A stretch of 64,000 nucleotides of DNA, from the NCBI GenBank assembly GCA_913045175.1, contig CAJWQG010000010.1:1-64000 (forward strand), read 5' to 3'. The position numbers and the translations under genes are program-made. The stretch is from an uncultured Gammaproteobacteria bacterium (lineage in GTDB: Bacteria > Pseudomonadota > Gammaproteobacteria > Pseudomonadales > Azotimanducaceae). Below are positions 44,692 through 53,288 of the stretch, one piece after another (within the stretch, counting starts at the first letter, position 1; every line of letters begins with the position of its first letter). The notes beneath the pieces were generated by a model, which was not told the DNA's origin, did no database searches, and was given only the letters and a program-made list of their open reading frames with translations.

Positions 44692-46749
44692 ATGAATGAC
44701 CAGAATATCGACGCCAATGCAGAGCTGGAAGTTAGCGAGTTTAGTCGCGCCGATACCACGGGAGTCAACCGACGCAGGATTTTAAAGCCTGTACCGCTGA
44801 GTATTGCCCTCGTGTTTACCCTACTCGGGGCCGCAGCACTGTTTATCGTAACTGCGGGCGCTGTAAAGTTTGACATCACGCCTTCACCCGACTCTCTCGA
44901 AATTACCAGTGGCTTCTTCAGCTATCGACTTGGGGAACGGTTCTTGATGTTGCCGGGTGACTACACCATTAGGGCAACTGCCGCTGGTTACCATGAATTC
45001 GAAACGGAAGTCACCGTGAGCAGCGATCCCAACCAGGAGTTCGAGTTTTCAATGTTGAAACTTCCGGGAATCCTCAATGTGGCCTCAACCCCTGTCTCCG
45101 ACGCAGAAGTATTCGTGGATCAGGTCTATATGGGTAATACGCCCCTGACCATCGACATCGAACCCGGATTGCACGACATTCTCTTTCAAAGCGATCGGTA
45201 CCTGCCCTACCAGACTGAAGTCGAAATCGAAGGTCGCAGGGTAGAGCAGACGGTCGCTGCCGAACTATCACCTGCCTGGGCGATAGTTACCGTCAGTTCC
45301 GAACCACCCGCCGCCGATGTCATGCTGGACGGGACAACCCTTGGCCAATCACCATCGACTATCGAGGTTCTTCAGGGCGAACACACCATAGGCCTGAAAA
45401 AGCAAGGCTTCAAACTCTGGCAATCGAATATCGAAGTGAGTGCCGGGCAAGAACTATCCCTGGATCTCGTTTCGCTCATCAAATCTGATGGGAAACTATC
45501 CATCAGCACCAATCCCATCGGCGCGAATATCACGATCGCAGAACGCTATCGGGGACAAAGCCCCCTTTCTATATCACTGGCACCGGGAAATGCCTATGAG
45601 ATTCTTCTGTCGAAGGCGGGATTCGAGCCCATCAGGAGATCTGTCAATATCGAGCCAGACCAGGACATTGCGCTTAACCTGAAAATGACCCCTGTGATGG
45701 GCGTCGTTCGCCTACAGGTACAGCCAGAGGGCGCTGAACTGTTCCTAAACGGGAAGAGCATCGGAGATACTTCTCAACGTCTGAACCTTACGGCAACGCG
45801 CCATAAGATCGAGGTGATCAAACCAGGTTTCGCAACCTATACCGCAACGATCACGCCTCAGCCTGGCCTGGCGCAGCAAATGTTGATCAACCTGCAGACT
45901 GAAGAAGAGGCAAGAGCAGCAGCAATCCCAACCGTCATCACAGCGATGCAAGATGTAACTGCGAACCTGATTATCCCGGATAAGTTGGCGATGGGCGCAA
46001 GCCGCCGTGAACCCGGGCGTCGATCAAATGAAATTGAACGGCAGGTGCAACTCACTCGTGCTTACTATCTCGGGACACACGAGATTACCAATCTTGCCTA
46101 CAAGGATTTCGATCCTTCTCACAACTCCGGGATGCTGGGGCGATCTCTGCTGAGCGACGACGAACGACCTGTGGTCAATACGTCATGGGAACGGGTCGCT
46201 AGGTTTTGTAACTGGCTTAGCCTGAAAAATGGTTTGCCCGCGGGCTACGAACAAGTGGGAAATATCTGGCGTCTTGTTCAGCCAGTTAACACCGGATTTC
46301 GCCTTCCTACAGAAGCCGAATGGGCCTGGGCTGCACGCTACGATAAGGGTGACACACCGACTCGATTCCCCTGGGGAGACAATATGCCTCCACCCGCGGG
46401 GTCGGGAAACTTTGCGGACGAGTCGGCCGCTAATATGGTTCCGTACCATGTAGTGGGTTACAACGACACCTACCGTGGACCCGCACCAGTTGGCAGTTTT
46501 TCAGCTAACGAGTTCGGAATTTACGATCTGAATGGCAACGTTTCCGAGTGGGTCAACGACATATACACCGCGAGTTCGGGGCGAGAGCTACTTATAGATC
46601 CTACCGGACCTGAAACTGGTGACTACTATGTAATCAGAGGTTCCAATTACACTAGCGGGCGCTTTAGCGAATTACGATGGACCTATCGAGACTACGGTAA
46701 AGATCCTCGACCGGATGTTGGTTTCAGAATTGCGAGGTATGTGGAGTGA
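44692..46749 (+). CDS. membrane-anchored PEGA-repeat protein with formylglycine-enzyme-like domain
   Basis: 685 residues. One membrane helix (about 34-57) is followed by four or more PEGA-type beta repeats (about 60-395), each with a PxGAxVxxDGxxxGxTP-like pattern, for example STPVSDAEVFVDQVYMGNTPL. The C-terminus (about 415-685) is a formylglycine-generating/SUMF1-like domain: GFRLPTEAEWAWAAR, NEFGIYDLNGNVSEWV, RGSNY and VGFRIARY. The copper-binding Cys pair of true sulfatase-activating enzymes is not evident, so a binding or other oxygenase role is more likely. It overlaps the next gene. Confidence 0.8.
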   Translation: MNDQNIDANAELEVSEFSRADTTGVNRRRILKPVPLSIALVFTLLGAAALFIVTAGAVKFDITPSPDSLEITSGFFSYRLGERFLMLPGDYTIRATAAGYHEFETEVTVSSDPNQEFEFSMLKLPGILNVASTPVSDAEVFVDQVYMGNTPLTIDIEPGLHDILFQSDRYLPYQTEVEIEGRRVEQTVAAELSPAWAIVTVSSEPPAADVMLDGTTLGQSPSTIEVLQGEHTIGLKKQGFKLWQSNIEVSAGQELSLDLVSLIKSDGKLSISTNPIGANITIAERYRGQSPLSISLAPGNAYEILLSKAGFEPIRRSVNIEPDQDIALNLKMTPVMGVVRLQVQPEGAELFLNGKSIGDTSQRLNLTATRHKIEVIKPGFATYTATITPQPGLAQQMLINLQTEEEARAAAIPTVITAMQDVTANLIIPDKLAMGASRREPGRRSNEIERQVQLTRAYYLGTHEITNLAYKDFDPSHNSGMLGRSLLSDDERPVVNTSWERVARFCNWLSLKNGLPAGYEQVGNIWRLVQPVNTGFRLPTEAEWAWAARYDKGDTPTRFPWGDNMPPPAGSGNFADESAANMVPYHVVGYNDTYRGPAPVGSFSANEFGIYDLNGNVSEWVNDIYTASSGRELLIDPTGPETGDYYVIRGSNYTSGRFSELRWTYRDYGKDPRPDVGFRIARYVE

Positions 46750-47030
46750 ACATTTTATTACTTGTTCTGTGTGTACTGCTGCTTTCAATACCCAACCTCG
46801 CCCTCGCGCAGGCAGACCCAACATCGGTAACTAACAAAACTGAGAAAGAAGTGGTCAAAGACGTTGAGCCAGATTCCGACAAAAAAGAAAACCAGACCAG
46901 GCGCAGTTCCGAGCCAGCACCAGAAGCTGACAGATTGAAAGAAAGAGACCTGGGAGATGCCTTTCGGCGATTTGTCCCAAGTGAGGCAATCAGTGCAGAC
47001 AATGCCGTGCCGTTCCCAGTCGACATTTAA
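46746..47030 (+). CDS. small exported protein of the envelope operon
   Basis: 94 residues with a strong signal peptide (residues 1-21, LALA/QA) and an acidic/basic low-complexity centre; the C-terminus (AFRRFVPSEAISADNAVPFPVDI) is the only ordered-looking part. The ATG overlaps the stop of the PEGA gene, and it ends eight bases before the channel gene, so position argues strongly that it is real. Confidence 0.65.
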   Translation: MNILLLVLCVLLLSIPNLALAQADPTSVTNKTEKEVVKDVEPDSDKKENQTRRSSEPAPEADRLKERDLGDAFRRFVPSEAISADNAVPFPVDI

Positions 47031-47038
47031 GGAGTCAC

Positions 47039-47833
47039 ATGAAAAGACAATTACCTGTTGAGTTTATATTCCAGCTGTTTTCACTGTTCGTCGCTATCAT
47101 CTTGATTCACGGGATCTATGTTTCCATCGTGCGACCTAACGCGACTGCCGTCCTGGAAGAACAGTCGATTCAGGTTAATGCGAACCCCAACTATGTCCCC
47201 GAACGATCGCTTTTCGTCGTTATAAAAGATCTTGAACAGGAAGCCTGCTTCATTCTGATGTTGTGGGCTATTTCCTTAATGGGCTACAAATCTCTGACAT
47301 CTCTTCGCGAGAGGAAAATTTTGGAAATGGACCTGATTCCAGTGAATCAGGGAACCAGCATATTGCCGGAAGACACACGAGAATACTCCAGACCTATCCA
47401 GGCGTTGCCTGAAAATCAGCAAAGTTACTTATTGCCAAGAGCGCTATTGACCGCGCTTCATAGATTCCGATCTACACGAAACATACAGGATGTATCTAAC
47501 TCCGTGCGAGCAATATGTGAATCAGAATCAGAGCGCCTCGACTCAGAGCTATCAATGATTCGTTATATCGCCTGGGCGATTCCATCTATTGGCTTTCTCG
47601 GTACGGTGCGCGGTATTGGTCAGGCCCTGGGCCAGGCACACAAAGCGGTTCAGGGTGATATCGCAGGAGTCACGCAAAGTCTGGGTGTGGCTTTTAACTC
47701 GACGTTCGTTGCCCTATTGATCAGTATTGTTGTCATGTTCCTGATGCACTATCTGCAGCTTACCCAGGAGCGGATGGTCCTCGATACAGAGGAGTATTGT
47801 GACAATCGACTCATCCAACACCTTCAGAGCTGA
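47039..47833 (+). CDS. TolQ/ExbB/MotA-family proton channel-type protein
   Basis: 264 residues. Membrane segments at about 10-32 and 66-84, then a cytosolic domain and the two diagnostic helices: YIAWAIPSIGFLGTVRGIGQAL (about 176-197) and LGVAFNSTFVALLISIVVMF (about 218-237). The P-x-x-G-x-L-G-T-V motif is the family signature. In relatives this subunit, with TolR/ExbD/MotB, converts proton or sodium flow into motion. No separate TolR/ExbD gene is here; the two VWA proteins downstream have the candidate helix. It is not the TolQ of a tol-pal operon. Confidence 0.85.
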   Translation: MKRQLPVEFIFQLFSLFVAIILIHGIYVSIVRPNATAVLEEQSIQVNANPNYVPERSLFVVIKDLEQEACFILMLWAISLMGYKSLTSLRERKILEMDLIPVNQGTSILPEDTREYSRPIQALPENQQSYLLPRALLTALHRFRSTRNIQDVSNSVRAICESESERLDSELSMIRYIAWAIPSIGFLGTVRGIGQALGQAHKAVQGDIAGVTQSLGVAFNSTFVALLISIVVMFLMHYLQLTQERMVLDTEEYCDNRLIQHLQS

Positions 47834-47847
47834 AAAGGACCAGAACG

Positions 47848-49155
47848 GTGACTCTAGGAATTATTGAATTAAACGACTCAGGTATTCAGGTTGCCGTCGA
47901 TGGTGATCTCGTTGCAACGAGCCCCGGCTATGCCGTCCTGGACGGAGAGAAACTCCTTGTAGGCAATGAGGGAGCCCAATTCTCTCGACTACTCCCAACC
48001 TGGACTAATAATCGTTTTTGGAATCAACTGAATACCGATCCGATACCCAATGCAACAGGGGCCGTCCGCCACCATGCAGATCTGGCGTTTGCCCATTTGG
48101 AGTCTCTTTGGGAACAGATAAAGGATAGTGCTGACCAGGTTATTTTCCTTGTGCCAGGTTTTTATGACCGTTCGAATCTGGGTTTACTACTGGGGATGGC
48201 CAAGGAGTGCAATATTCCAACGGCCGGCATCGTCGACACCTCACTAGCGACCGCCTCCGAGCAGGCATTACGGGAAACCGTACTGCATCTCGATATTCAC
48301 TTACATCGAATCACGCTGACGCGTCTTGCTAACACGGCGAATTTATCCCGTACCGATTTCACTACAGTGTCCGAGTCAGGAATCTTCACGTTATGGGACC
48401 GGTGGGCAAATGTTATCGCCAATCAGTTTATTCAGAGTTCTCGTTACGACCCCATGCATGAAGCGGGTAGCGAACAGGCGCTCTATAATCAACTTCCCGG
48501 GTGGATCACCAACCTGGAAACCTCAAGAAGCAACTCATTTAACCTGGACCTCGATAACATTAGTCATTCAGTTGCGATATCTGCAGAGCAACTAATGGCT
48601 GCCTGCACTCCTCTTTACCCACAAATAGTACAGTCAATTCGTAACCAGGTACGTGGTGATGAAACTGCGACATTATTGATGTCCCATCGATTTCGGGGAT
48701 TCCCAGGGCTCAAAGATTCACTGAACCTGCTGGAGAATGTCGACGTCGTCGAGTTAACTCCGGAACAGGCCATCCAGGGCGCCCTGACACATGCCGAAAA
48801 GATTATTCCAGGCTCCGGCACAATTACCCACGTCGTTAATCTGCCAATCACAGCAACAAAAGTCGTGGATGACATCGTTAAGACTCGACGTGCAACCCAT
48901 ATGCTTTACGAAAATCACGCGGTGTCAATTGGACAATCATTCAAGCTGTCTGCAGATTTCTCTAATGGGGTTAAGCAGGACCTGTCCGCACGGATCTGTA
49001 CCATATATCCAAGAGGCGCCGAGCTATACATTGATATTCACTCAGCAGAAAACCTGTGGATCAATGACGCACCAGCGACGGAACAGGCATCACTACAACC
49101 GGGTGACATTATTCGCGTTGGCGATCATTCAATAACTTTAATTTCGTCCAGCTAG
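47848..49155 (+). CDS. actin/Hsp70-fold (ASKHA) protein with FHA-like C-terminus
   Basis: 435 residues from a GTG 14 bases after the channel gene. The N-terminus (LGIIELNDSGIQVAV) resembles a phosphate-1 loop, VGNEGAQ and VIFLVPGFYD follow, and VLHLDIHLHRITL resembles phosphate-2. The overall order fits the actin/Hsp70 ATPase fold, though key Gly/Asp positions are weaker than in DnaK. The last 60 residues (LYIDIHSAENLWINDAP ... LQPGDIIRVGDHSITLI) look like the end of an FHA domain. I infer a cytosolic nucleotide-dependent regulator. Confidence 0.6.
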   Translation: MTLGIIELNDSGIQVAVDGDLVATSPGYAVLDGEKLLVGNEGAQFSRLLPTWTNNRFWNQLNTDPIPNATGAVRHHADLAFAHLESLWEQIKDSADQVIFLVPGFYDRSNLGLLLGMAKECNIPTAGIVDTSLATASEQALRETVLHLDIHLHRITLTRLANTANLSRTDFTTVSESGIFTLWDRWANVIANQFIQSSRYDPMHEAGSEQALYNQLPGWITNLETSRSNSFNLDLDNISHSVAISAEQLMAACTPLYPQIVQSIRNQVRGDETATLLMSHRFRGFPGLKDSLNLLENVDVVELTPEQAIQGALTHAEKIIPGSGTITHVVNLPITATKVVDDIVKTRRATHMLYENHAVSIGQSFKLSADFSNGVKQDLSARICTIYPRGAELYIDIHSAENLWINDAPATEQASLQPGDIIRVGDHSITLISSS

Positions 49156-49191
49156 GCACACAATGCTTAGCTTCCGAAAAAGAATCTACTG

Positions 49192-50277
49192 ATGGCAAAG
49201 CGTCGGGAATTAAACGTCTTTAGCCTATCCTTCCTGGACGTTATGTCCTGTGGGTTTGGCGCCGTCATTCTCATCTTCATCATTATTAATCACTCGACCG
49301 AAACCACGAATCTGGAAATCAATGCACAACTACTCGCCGAAATTAAGGAAATAGAAGAAGACATCGAGGATGAAACTGAAAATCTGATCGCGATCAAAAA
49401 CACCATAGATGAGACGGAAGACGAGATAGTCACCACCGAGGAACTCATCCAGCAACTCGTCCAGGCGATCAAGCAACTTGAAGCACAGATAGCAGCCCAG
49501 CTTGGTACGAGCGAAGAGGAGATCGGTAAGCTCAAGGCCGATTTAAAAAGGCTGGAGGAGGAAGCAGCGCTCCTTGAATTGAGTCTTTCCGAGGATGTCG
49601 AAGGTGGTGAAAACCTTTACAGCTTTGTCGGTGAAGGAGACAGGCAGTATTTGACCGGACTGAAGATTGGTGGGGAGAACATTCTTATTCTGCTCGACAC
49701 GTCAGCGAGTATGCTGGATAAAACCATCGTCAATATCATACGGACACGAAATCTACCTGACGCAGAGAAGATTCAAGCAGACAAGTGGCAGCGCGCCGTC
49801 CGCACAATCGAGTGGATCACTGCCAATATGCCAAGAGATTCAAATTTTCAGTTGTTCACTTTCAATACGCTTGCGCAATCTGCAATACCCGAGAAAGAAG
49901 ACCAATGGCTATCTACCGGGAATAAAGAGGATCTGGAGAAAGTTATCGAGCACGTAAAGTCAGTCATCCCTGCTGGAGGGACGTCCCTGCATCATCTCTT
50001 TTCCAAAGCCAGATCATTCGATCCTCCACCGGACAATATATTTCTCATCGTCGATGGCTTACCAACACAAGGATTCGATGAGCCCACCAGCACCGTAGTT
50101 TCCAGTCAGGAACGAAACCAGTTGTTTGTCAGCGCGCTTTCCGAAGTGCCCGTGAACACACCAGTAAATATTATTCTATTTCCGATGGAAGGAGACCCGC
50201 TAGCAGCAGCGTCCTATTGGCGACTGGCCCAGATCACCACCGGCTCTTTTCTTGCGCCTTCAGAGGACTGGCCCTGA
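49192..50277 (+). CDS. VWA protein with TolR/ExbD-like N-terminal helix, copy 1
   Basis: 361 residues. The N-terminus reads ELNVFSLSFLDVMSCGFGAV and one hydrophobic helix, in register with TolR/ExbD starts (INVxPFLDVxLVLLLIF), including the membrane Asp (D16 here). A long coiled coil (about 35-130) and a VWA domain (about 160-355) follow, with MIDAS residues DTSAS at about 169, GGTSL, and a VDGLPT Asp. It shares its last base with the start of copy 2 (TGATG). Confidence 0.82.
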   Translation: MAKRRELNVFSLSFLDVMSCGFGAVILIFIIINHSTETTNLEINAQLLAEIKEIEEDIEDETENLIAIKNTIDETEDEIVTTEELIQQLVQAIKQLEAQIAAQLGTSEEEIGKLKADLKRLEEEAALLELSLSEDVEGGENLYSFVGEGDRQYLTGLKIGGENILILLDTSASMLDKTIVNIIRTRNLPDAEKIQADKWQRAVRTIEWITANMPRDSNFQLFTFNTLAQSAIPEKEDQWLSTGNKEDLEKVIEHVKSVIPAGGTSLHHLFSKARSFDPPPDNIFLIVDGLPTQGFDEPTSTVVSSQERNQLFVSALSEVPVNTPVNIILFPMEGDPLAAASYWRLAQITTGSFLAPSEDWP

Positions 50278-51284
50278 TGAAAACGAAACGTAGAGAAATT
50301 GAGGGCGTTAGCCTTTCCTTCCTTGATGTTATCAGCTGCGGATTCGGCGCACTTATCCTGCTTCTGGTTCTAACCAAGGTTTTTGAACCTGTGGTTCTGG
50401 AGGACACGATCGAGAATCTCCAGGGATACCTGGCCGCATTGCAGGAAGATCTTTTTAATATTCGCGGCGAAACCCGAGACCTCAATCGTGAAATGATCCG
50501 CAAGGAAGACCTGCAGGTCGATGAAATCAAGAAGCTCACCGAGCTGCAATCCGACCTCGAAGCCCTGCAGGAACAGTACGAAATTGTAGTTAGAAAAACC
50601 AAGGTAAACGATACAATCGAGGGGCGACTAACCATCGCCAAACAGACTCTCACCGAAGAGATGCAAAGACTGTTAAAAGATTACCAACGTAGCGCTCAGG
50701 ATGACACCATCGGTGGTATACCAGTCGATAGTGAGTACGTCATATTTATCATAGACACGTCTGGCAGCATGTATACCAACGCCTGGCCTCTGGTCGTTCA
50801 AAAAGTTGCTGAAACCCTGGAGGTTTATCCTCGATTGAAAGGTATCCAGGTCATGAATGACATGGGTAACTATATGTTTTCGCAATATGCCAATGAATGG
50901 ATCCCAGATACCGCCGCGCGGCGAAATGCCATTGTAGATCGACTGCAAACCTGGAACGTTTTCAGTAATTCAAGCCCTGTGGAAGGGATCACAAAAGCGA
51001 TATCCACCTTCTACAAACCCGGCAGAAAAATCAGCCTTTATGTTTTTGGCGATGACTTTTCCGGAAGATCGGTAGAACAGGTAGTTAGCATTGTCGACAG
51101 GATAAATCGCGCGGACGCCGAAGGTAACAGACTGGTGCGCATACATGCAGTTGGCTTCCCAGTATTGTTTTCCCTGCCACCACGCTATCAGGCTTCAGCT
51201 ATTCGCTTTTCGATACTAATGCGAGAATTATGTATTCGTAATGGTGGAACTTTCGTCGCGCTGAATGATTTTCGCCTGTTCTAG
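50277..51284 (+). CDS. VWA protein with TolR/ExbD-like N-terminal helix, copy 2
   Basis: 335 residues from the ATG at 50277. Same plan as copy 1: EGVSLSFLDVISCGFGALI (Asp at 17), a coiled coil (about 35-135) and a VWA domain beginning near 150, with DTSGS at about residue 160. The shared SLSFLDVxSCGFGA block is the best-conserved part of the pair, more than the VWA domains, so the membrane helix is under strong constraint. Last gene of the operon; convergent with the DUF4139 gene. Confidence 0.82.
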   Translation: MKTKRREIEGVSLSFLDVISCGFGALILLLVLTKVFEPVVLEDTIENLQGYLAALQEDLFNIRGETRDLNREMIRKEDLQVDEIKKLTELQSDLEALQEQYEIVVRKTKVNDTIEGRLTIAKQTLTEEMQRLLKDYQRSAQDDTIGGIPVDSEYVIFIIDTSGSMYTNAWPLVVQKVAETLEVYPRLKGIQVMNDMGNYMFSQYANEWIPDTAARRNAIVDRLQTWNVFSNSSPVEGITKAISTFYKPGRKISLYVFGDDFSGRSVEQVVSIVDRINRADAEGNRLVRIHAVGFPVLFSLPPRYQASAIRFSILMRELCIRNGGTFVALNDFRLF

Positions 51285-51292
51285 GTAATCCA

Positions 51293-52192
51293 TCACCAAC
51301 GCAGGCGAACTGAATAAGTTACCGTCTGCCTCTCGGACTTACCAAGACTAAGGGTGTACGCCAGCGTTGAGCTATCCGTTTTTTCACCCTTGTGACTCTC
51401 TTTGACCACCCGCCAGTCGCCATGGATCTTCTCATGAAGATGCACCACGACCGGCTCATCTTTATGATTTTGAACCACGACCCGGTGACCAATCTCTAAC
51501 GCCCGGTCCCCTACCCTGCGGAATTCTGTCTGCCTTTTCTCGGCTGTTAAGTCGAATGCCTTGCCGAGCGTTATCTCTACCTCGTCGTCTACCGGCACAT
51601 GACCGATTCGGTCTTCTCCTGCTAGTTGAGGACTACCCTGGCTGTTGGCTTTAAAGACTCGAATTCGACCGGCTGGTAACGGCTGCTGTGTGTCGTTTTC
51701 AAATTTAAGGACGACATCGAATTTGTGCTCGACAGGATCAGACATTTGATGTCGCAAGGCCTCAGATCGCAATACGTAGGACTTCTCGACATCAATATGC
51801 AGGGCTTCCATTAGCTTAAGCTGCTTTTGTTCATTGTCGCGCAGCGTCGTTCTGCCGTTCACGTCGTACTCGTGATACTCGAAGAAGTCCTGACGCGTCG
51901 GCAGGCCCATTGAGGACTCAGCCTTTGCCAAACTCATCCGCCGGTCTGCCTGAAAGGGTTGCACGCCCGTCACCACGACATTCGATACTCGATTGACCTG
52001 TCCCGACACGAGCGATACCTTCGAATCCGTATAGGTCTTGCCACTCGCATTGTGAATGGTAACCCAGGTGCGTAAGTCAATCTCTGACTCATCCCCCGAT
52101 AACGTGGCGATGAAATCTGCGTGCCATGAGACGTTGTTGGTCAGATAAGTCGTCATTACATTCTGTTCACCGGAAAGCTTGTTATCCAGCAA
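51293..52192 (-). CDS. DUF4139-type protein, C-terminal fragment
   Basis: 299 residues covering the DUF4139 beta-sandwich (YLTNNVSWHADFIATL ... LPAGRIRVFKANSQG ... VVVQNHKDEPVVVHLHE). Family function is unknown. The frame is open upstream to the TAG at 52285. Confidence 0.7.
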   Translation of the reverse strand: MLDNKLSGEQNVMTTYLTNNVSWHADFIATLSGDESEIDLRTWVTIHNASGKTYTDSKVSLVSGQVNRVSNVVVTGVQPFQADRRMSLAKAESSMGLPTRQDFFEYHEYDVNGRTTLRDNEQKQLKLMEALHIDVEKSYVLRSEALRHQMSDPVEHKFDVVLKFENDTQQPLPAGRIRVFKANSQGSPQLAGEDRIGHVPVDDEVEITLGKAFDLTAEKRQTEFRRVGDRALEIGHRVVVQNHKDEPVVVHLHEKIHGDWRVVKESHKGEKTDSSTLAYTLSLGKSERQTVTYSVRLRW

Positions 52193-52282
52193 CCATACAA
52201 GGATGGGCTCCGCTGACAGATCGTCAGGAAAATGAGGTAGCGAGATTATTCCTTCGGGCTCGATTTCAATTTCGTCGCCAAA

Positions 52283-52699
52283 CTATACAACCTCTGGATT
52301 GATCGACAACAACGTACCCTCGCGCAGCACCTTCTCGTAGGTTGTCCCCTGCAACACACTCCGGGAGTACTTCAGCTTGCGGCCAATAAACCGTTCGAGC
52401 AATGCCGATTTGTTCAACAGATCAAATCGATAATTTTGTTCAATAATCCTCAAACCGGCCTTGCTGGAGGTTACGATTACCGATGTTGGATCAACATCTC
52501 TTGCAATACCCCGGTATTCAAGTTCATACGTACCCTGGGGTAGAACAATATCTCTTGAATCCTTCACTACCGCGAAGTTGCCCTCATACACGGTGACCAT
52601 TAGATCGCTGGTATCACCACTTTCAAGAACCAGGTGGGACGTCTGTGCCTGTGCAAATAGCGGCGCCACCAGCAACCCAAAGATAATTCTACGAATCAT
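52283..52699 (-). CDS. DUF4139-type protein, N-terminal fragment
   Basis: 138 residues. Signal peptide (residues 1-18, AQA/QT), then the beta-rich N-terminal domain of this family with VTVYEGNFAVVKDSRDIVLPQG. Truncated by the TAG. Confidence 0.7.
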   Translation of the reverse strand: MIRRIIFGLLVAPLFAQAQTSHLVLESGDTSDLMVTVYEGNFAVVKDSRDIVLPQGTYELEYRGIARDVDPTSVIVTSSKAGLRIIEQNYRFDLLNKSALLERFIGRKLKYSRSVLQGTTYEKVLREGTLLSINPEVV

Positions 52700-52841
52700 A
52701 GATGCTCCACAATTGATTAAGGAATGGTACTAGTATATGACCGGACTAGCGACCCTATTCCGACAAACAAAAAGTCCGACAAACAAAAAATCATTTCCAA
52801 AAAGAGATATATTTATTCCCACCGCCCTATCGTTCATTCAT

Positions 52842-53288
52842 ATGCCCGAGTATCGATTCAACCTAAACGGTGAAAACAAGCAAGTCAGTGCTTCCAGCAA
52901 CACGACGTTACTGCAGGTGTTGCGAAATGAACTGGGTGTGTTCAGCGTAAGGTATGGCTGTGGCAAAGAGCAGTGCGGGGCCTGCGTTGTCCTGCGGGAC
53001 GGTAAATCTACCCACGCGTGTACTGCTCTGGTTCACGAATGCCAGGACAGCTCCATCTCTACAATCGAAGGACAACAACATCCGTTACAGCAGGCGCTAA
53101 TCGCTGAGAACGCGGGTCAATGTGGCTACTGTCTTTCGGGAATCACTATGACAGCCATCACGATGCTTGAAGAGAACCCCAACCCGGATCGAAAGCAAAT
53201 TCAGGAAGCGCTTGCGGGCCATCTCTGTCGTTGCGGCGCACACAACAGAATCATCAAGGCAATTGAACGCGTGATTGCTCGTGGCTGA
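52842..53288 (+). CDS. 2Fe-2S subunit of a molybdenum hydroxylase
   Basis: 148 residues from the ATG at 52842, where the family usually starts (MPEYRFNLNG); the frame opens 105 bases earlier. Two cluster-binding sets are complete: CGKEQCGACVV with a later Cys, and CGYC ... HLCRCGAH. It passes electrons from the molybdopterin subunit. The end overlaps the large subunit. Confidence 0.88.
   Translation: MPEYRFNLNGENKQVSASSNTTLLQVLRNELGVFSVRYGCGKEQCGACVVLRDGKSTHACTALVHECQDSSISTIEGQQHPLQQALIAENAGQCGYCLSGITMTAITMLEENPNPDRKQIQEALAGHLCRCGAHNRIIKAIERVIARG

Larger units (their letters stand above)
51293..52699 (-). pseudogene. DUF4139-type exported protein gene with in-frame TAG
   Basis: One continuous frame from 52699 is interrupted by TAG at 52283-52285 (reads SINPEVV, stop, FGDEIEIEPEGIISLP) and then stays open to 51293. 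The flanks are both family-like and without further damage. Restart at an internal codon (TTG, 52192) would lose the signal peptide. Confidence 0.75.

Noticed and set aside
44692-46749. Sulfatase-maturation enzyme
   Set aside because: No sulfatase in the window and no evident Cys pair in the C-terminal domain.
47039-47833. Tol-Pal or Zorya defence assignment
   Set aside because: The TolQ/ExbB-type subunit lacks tolR, tolA, tolB and pal neighbours, and no ZorB, helicase or nuclease is present as in Zorya.
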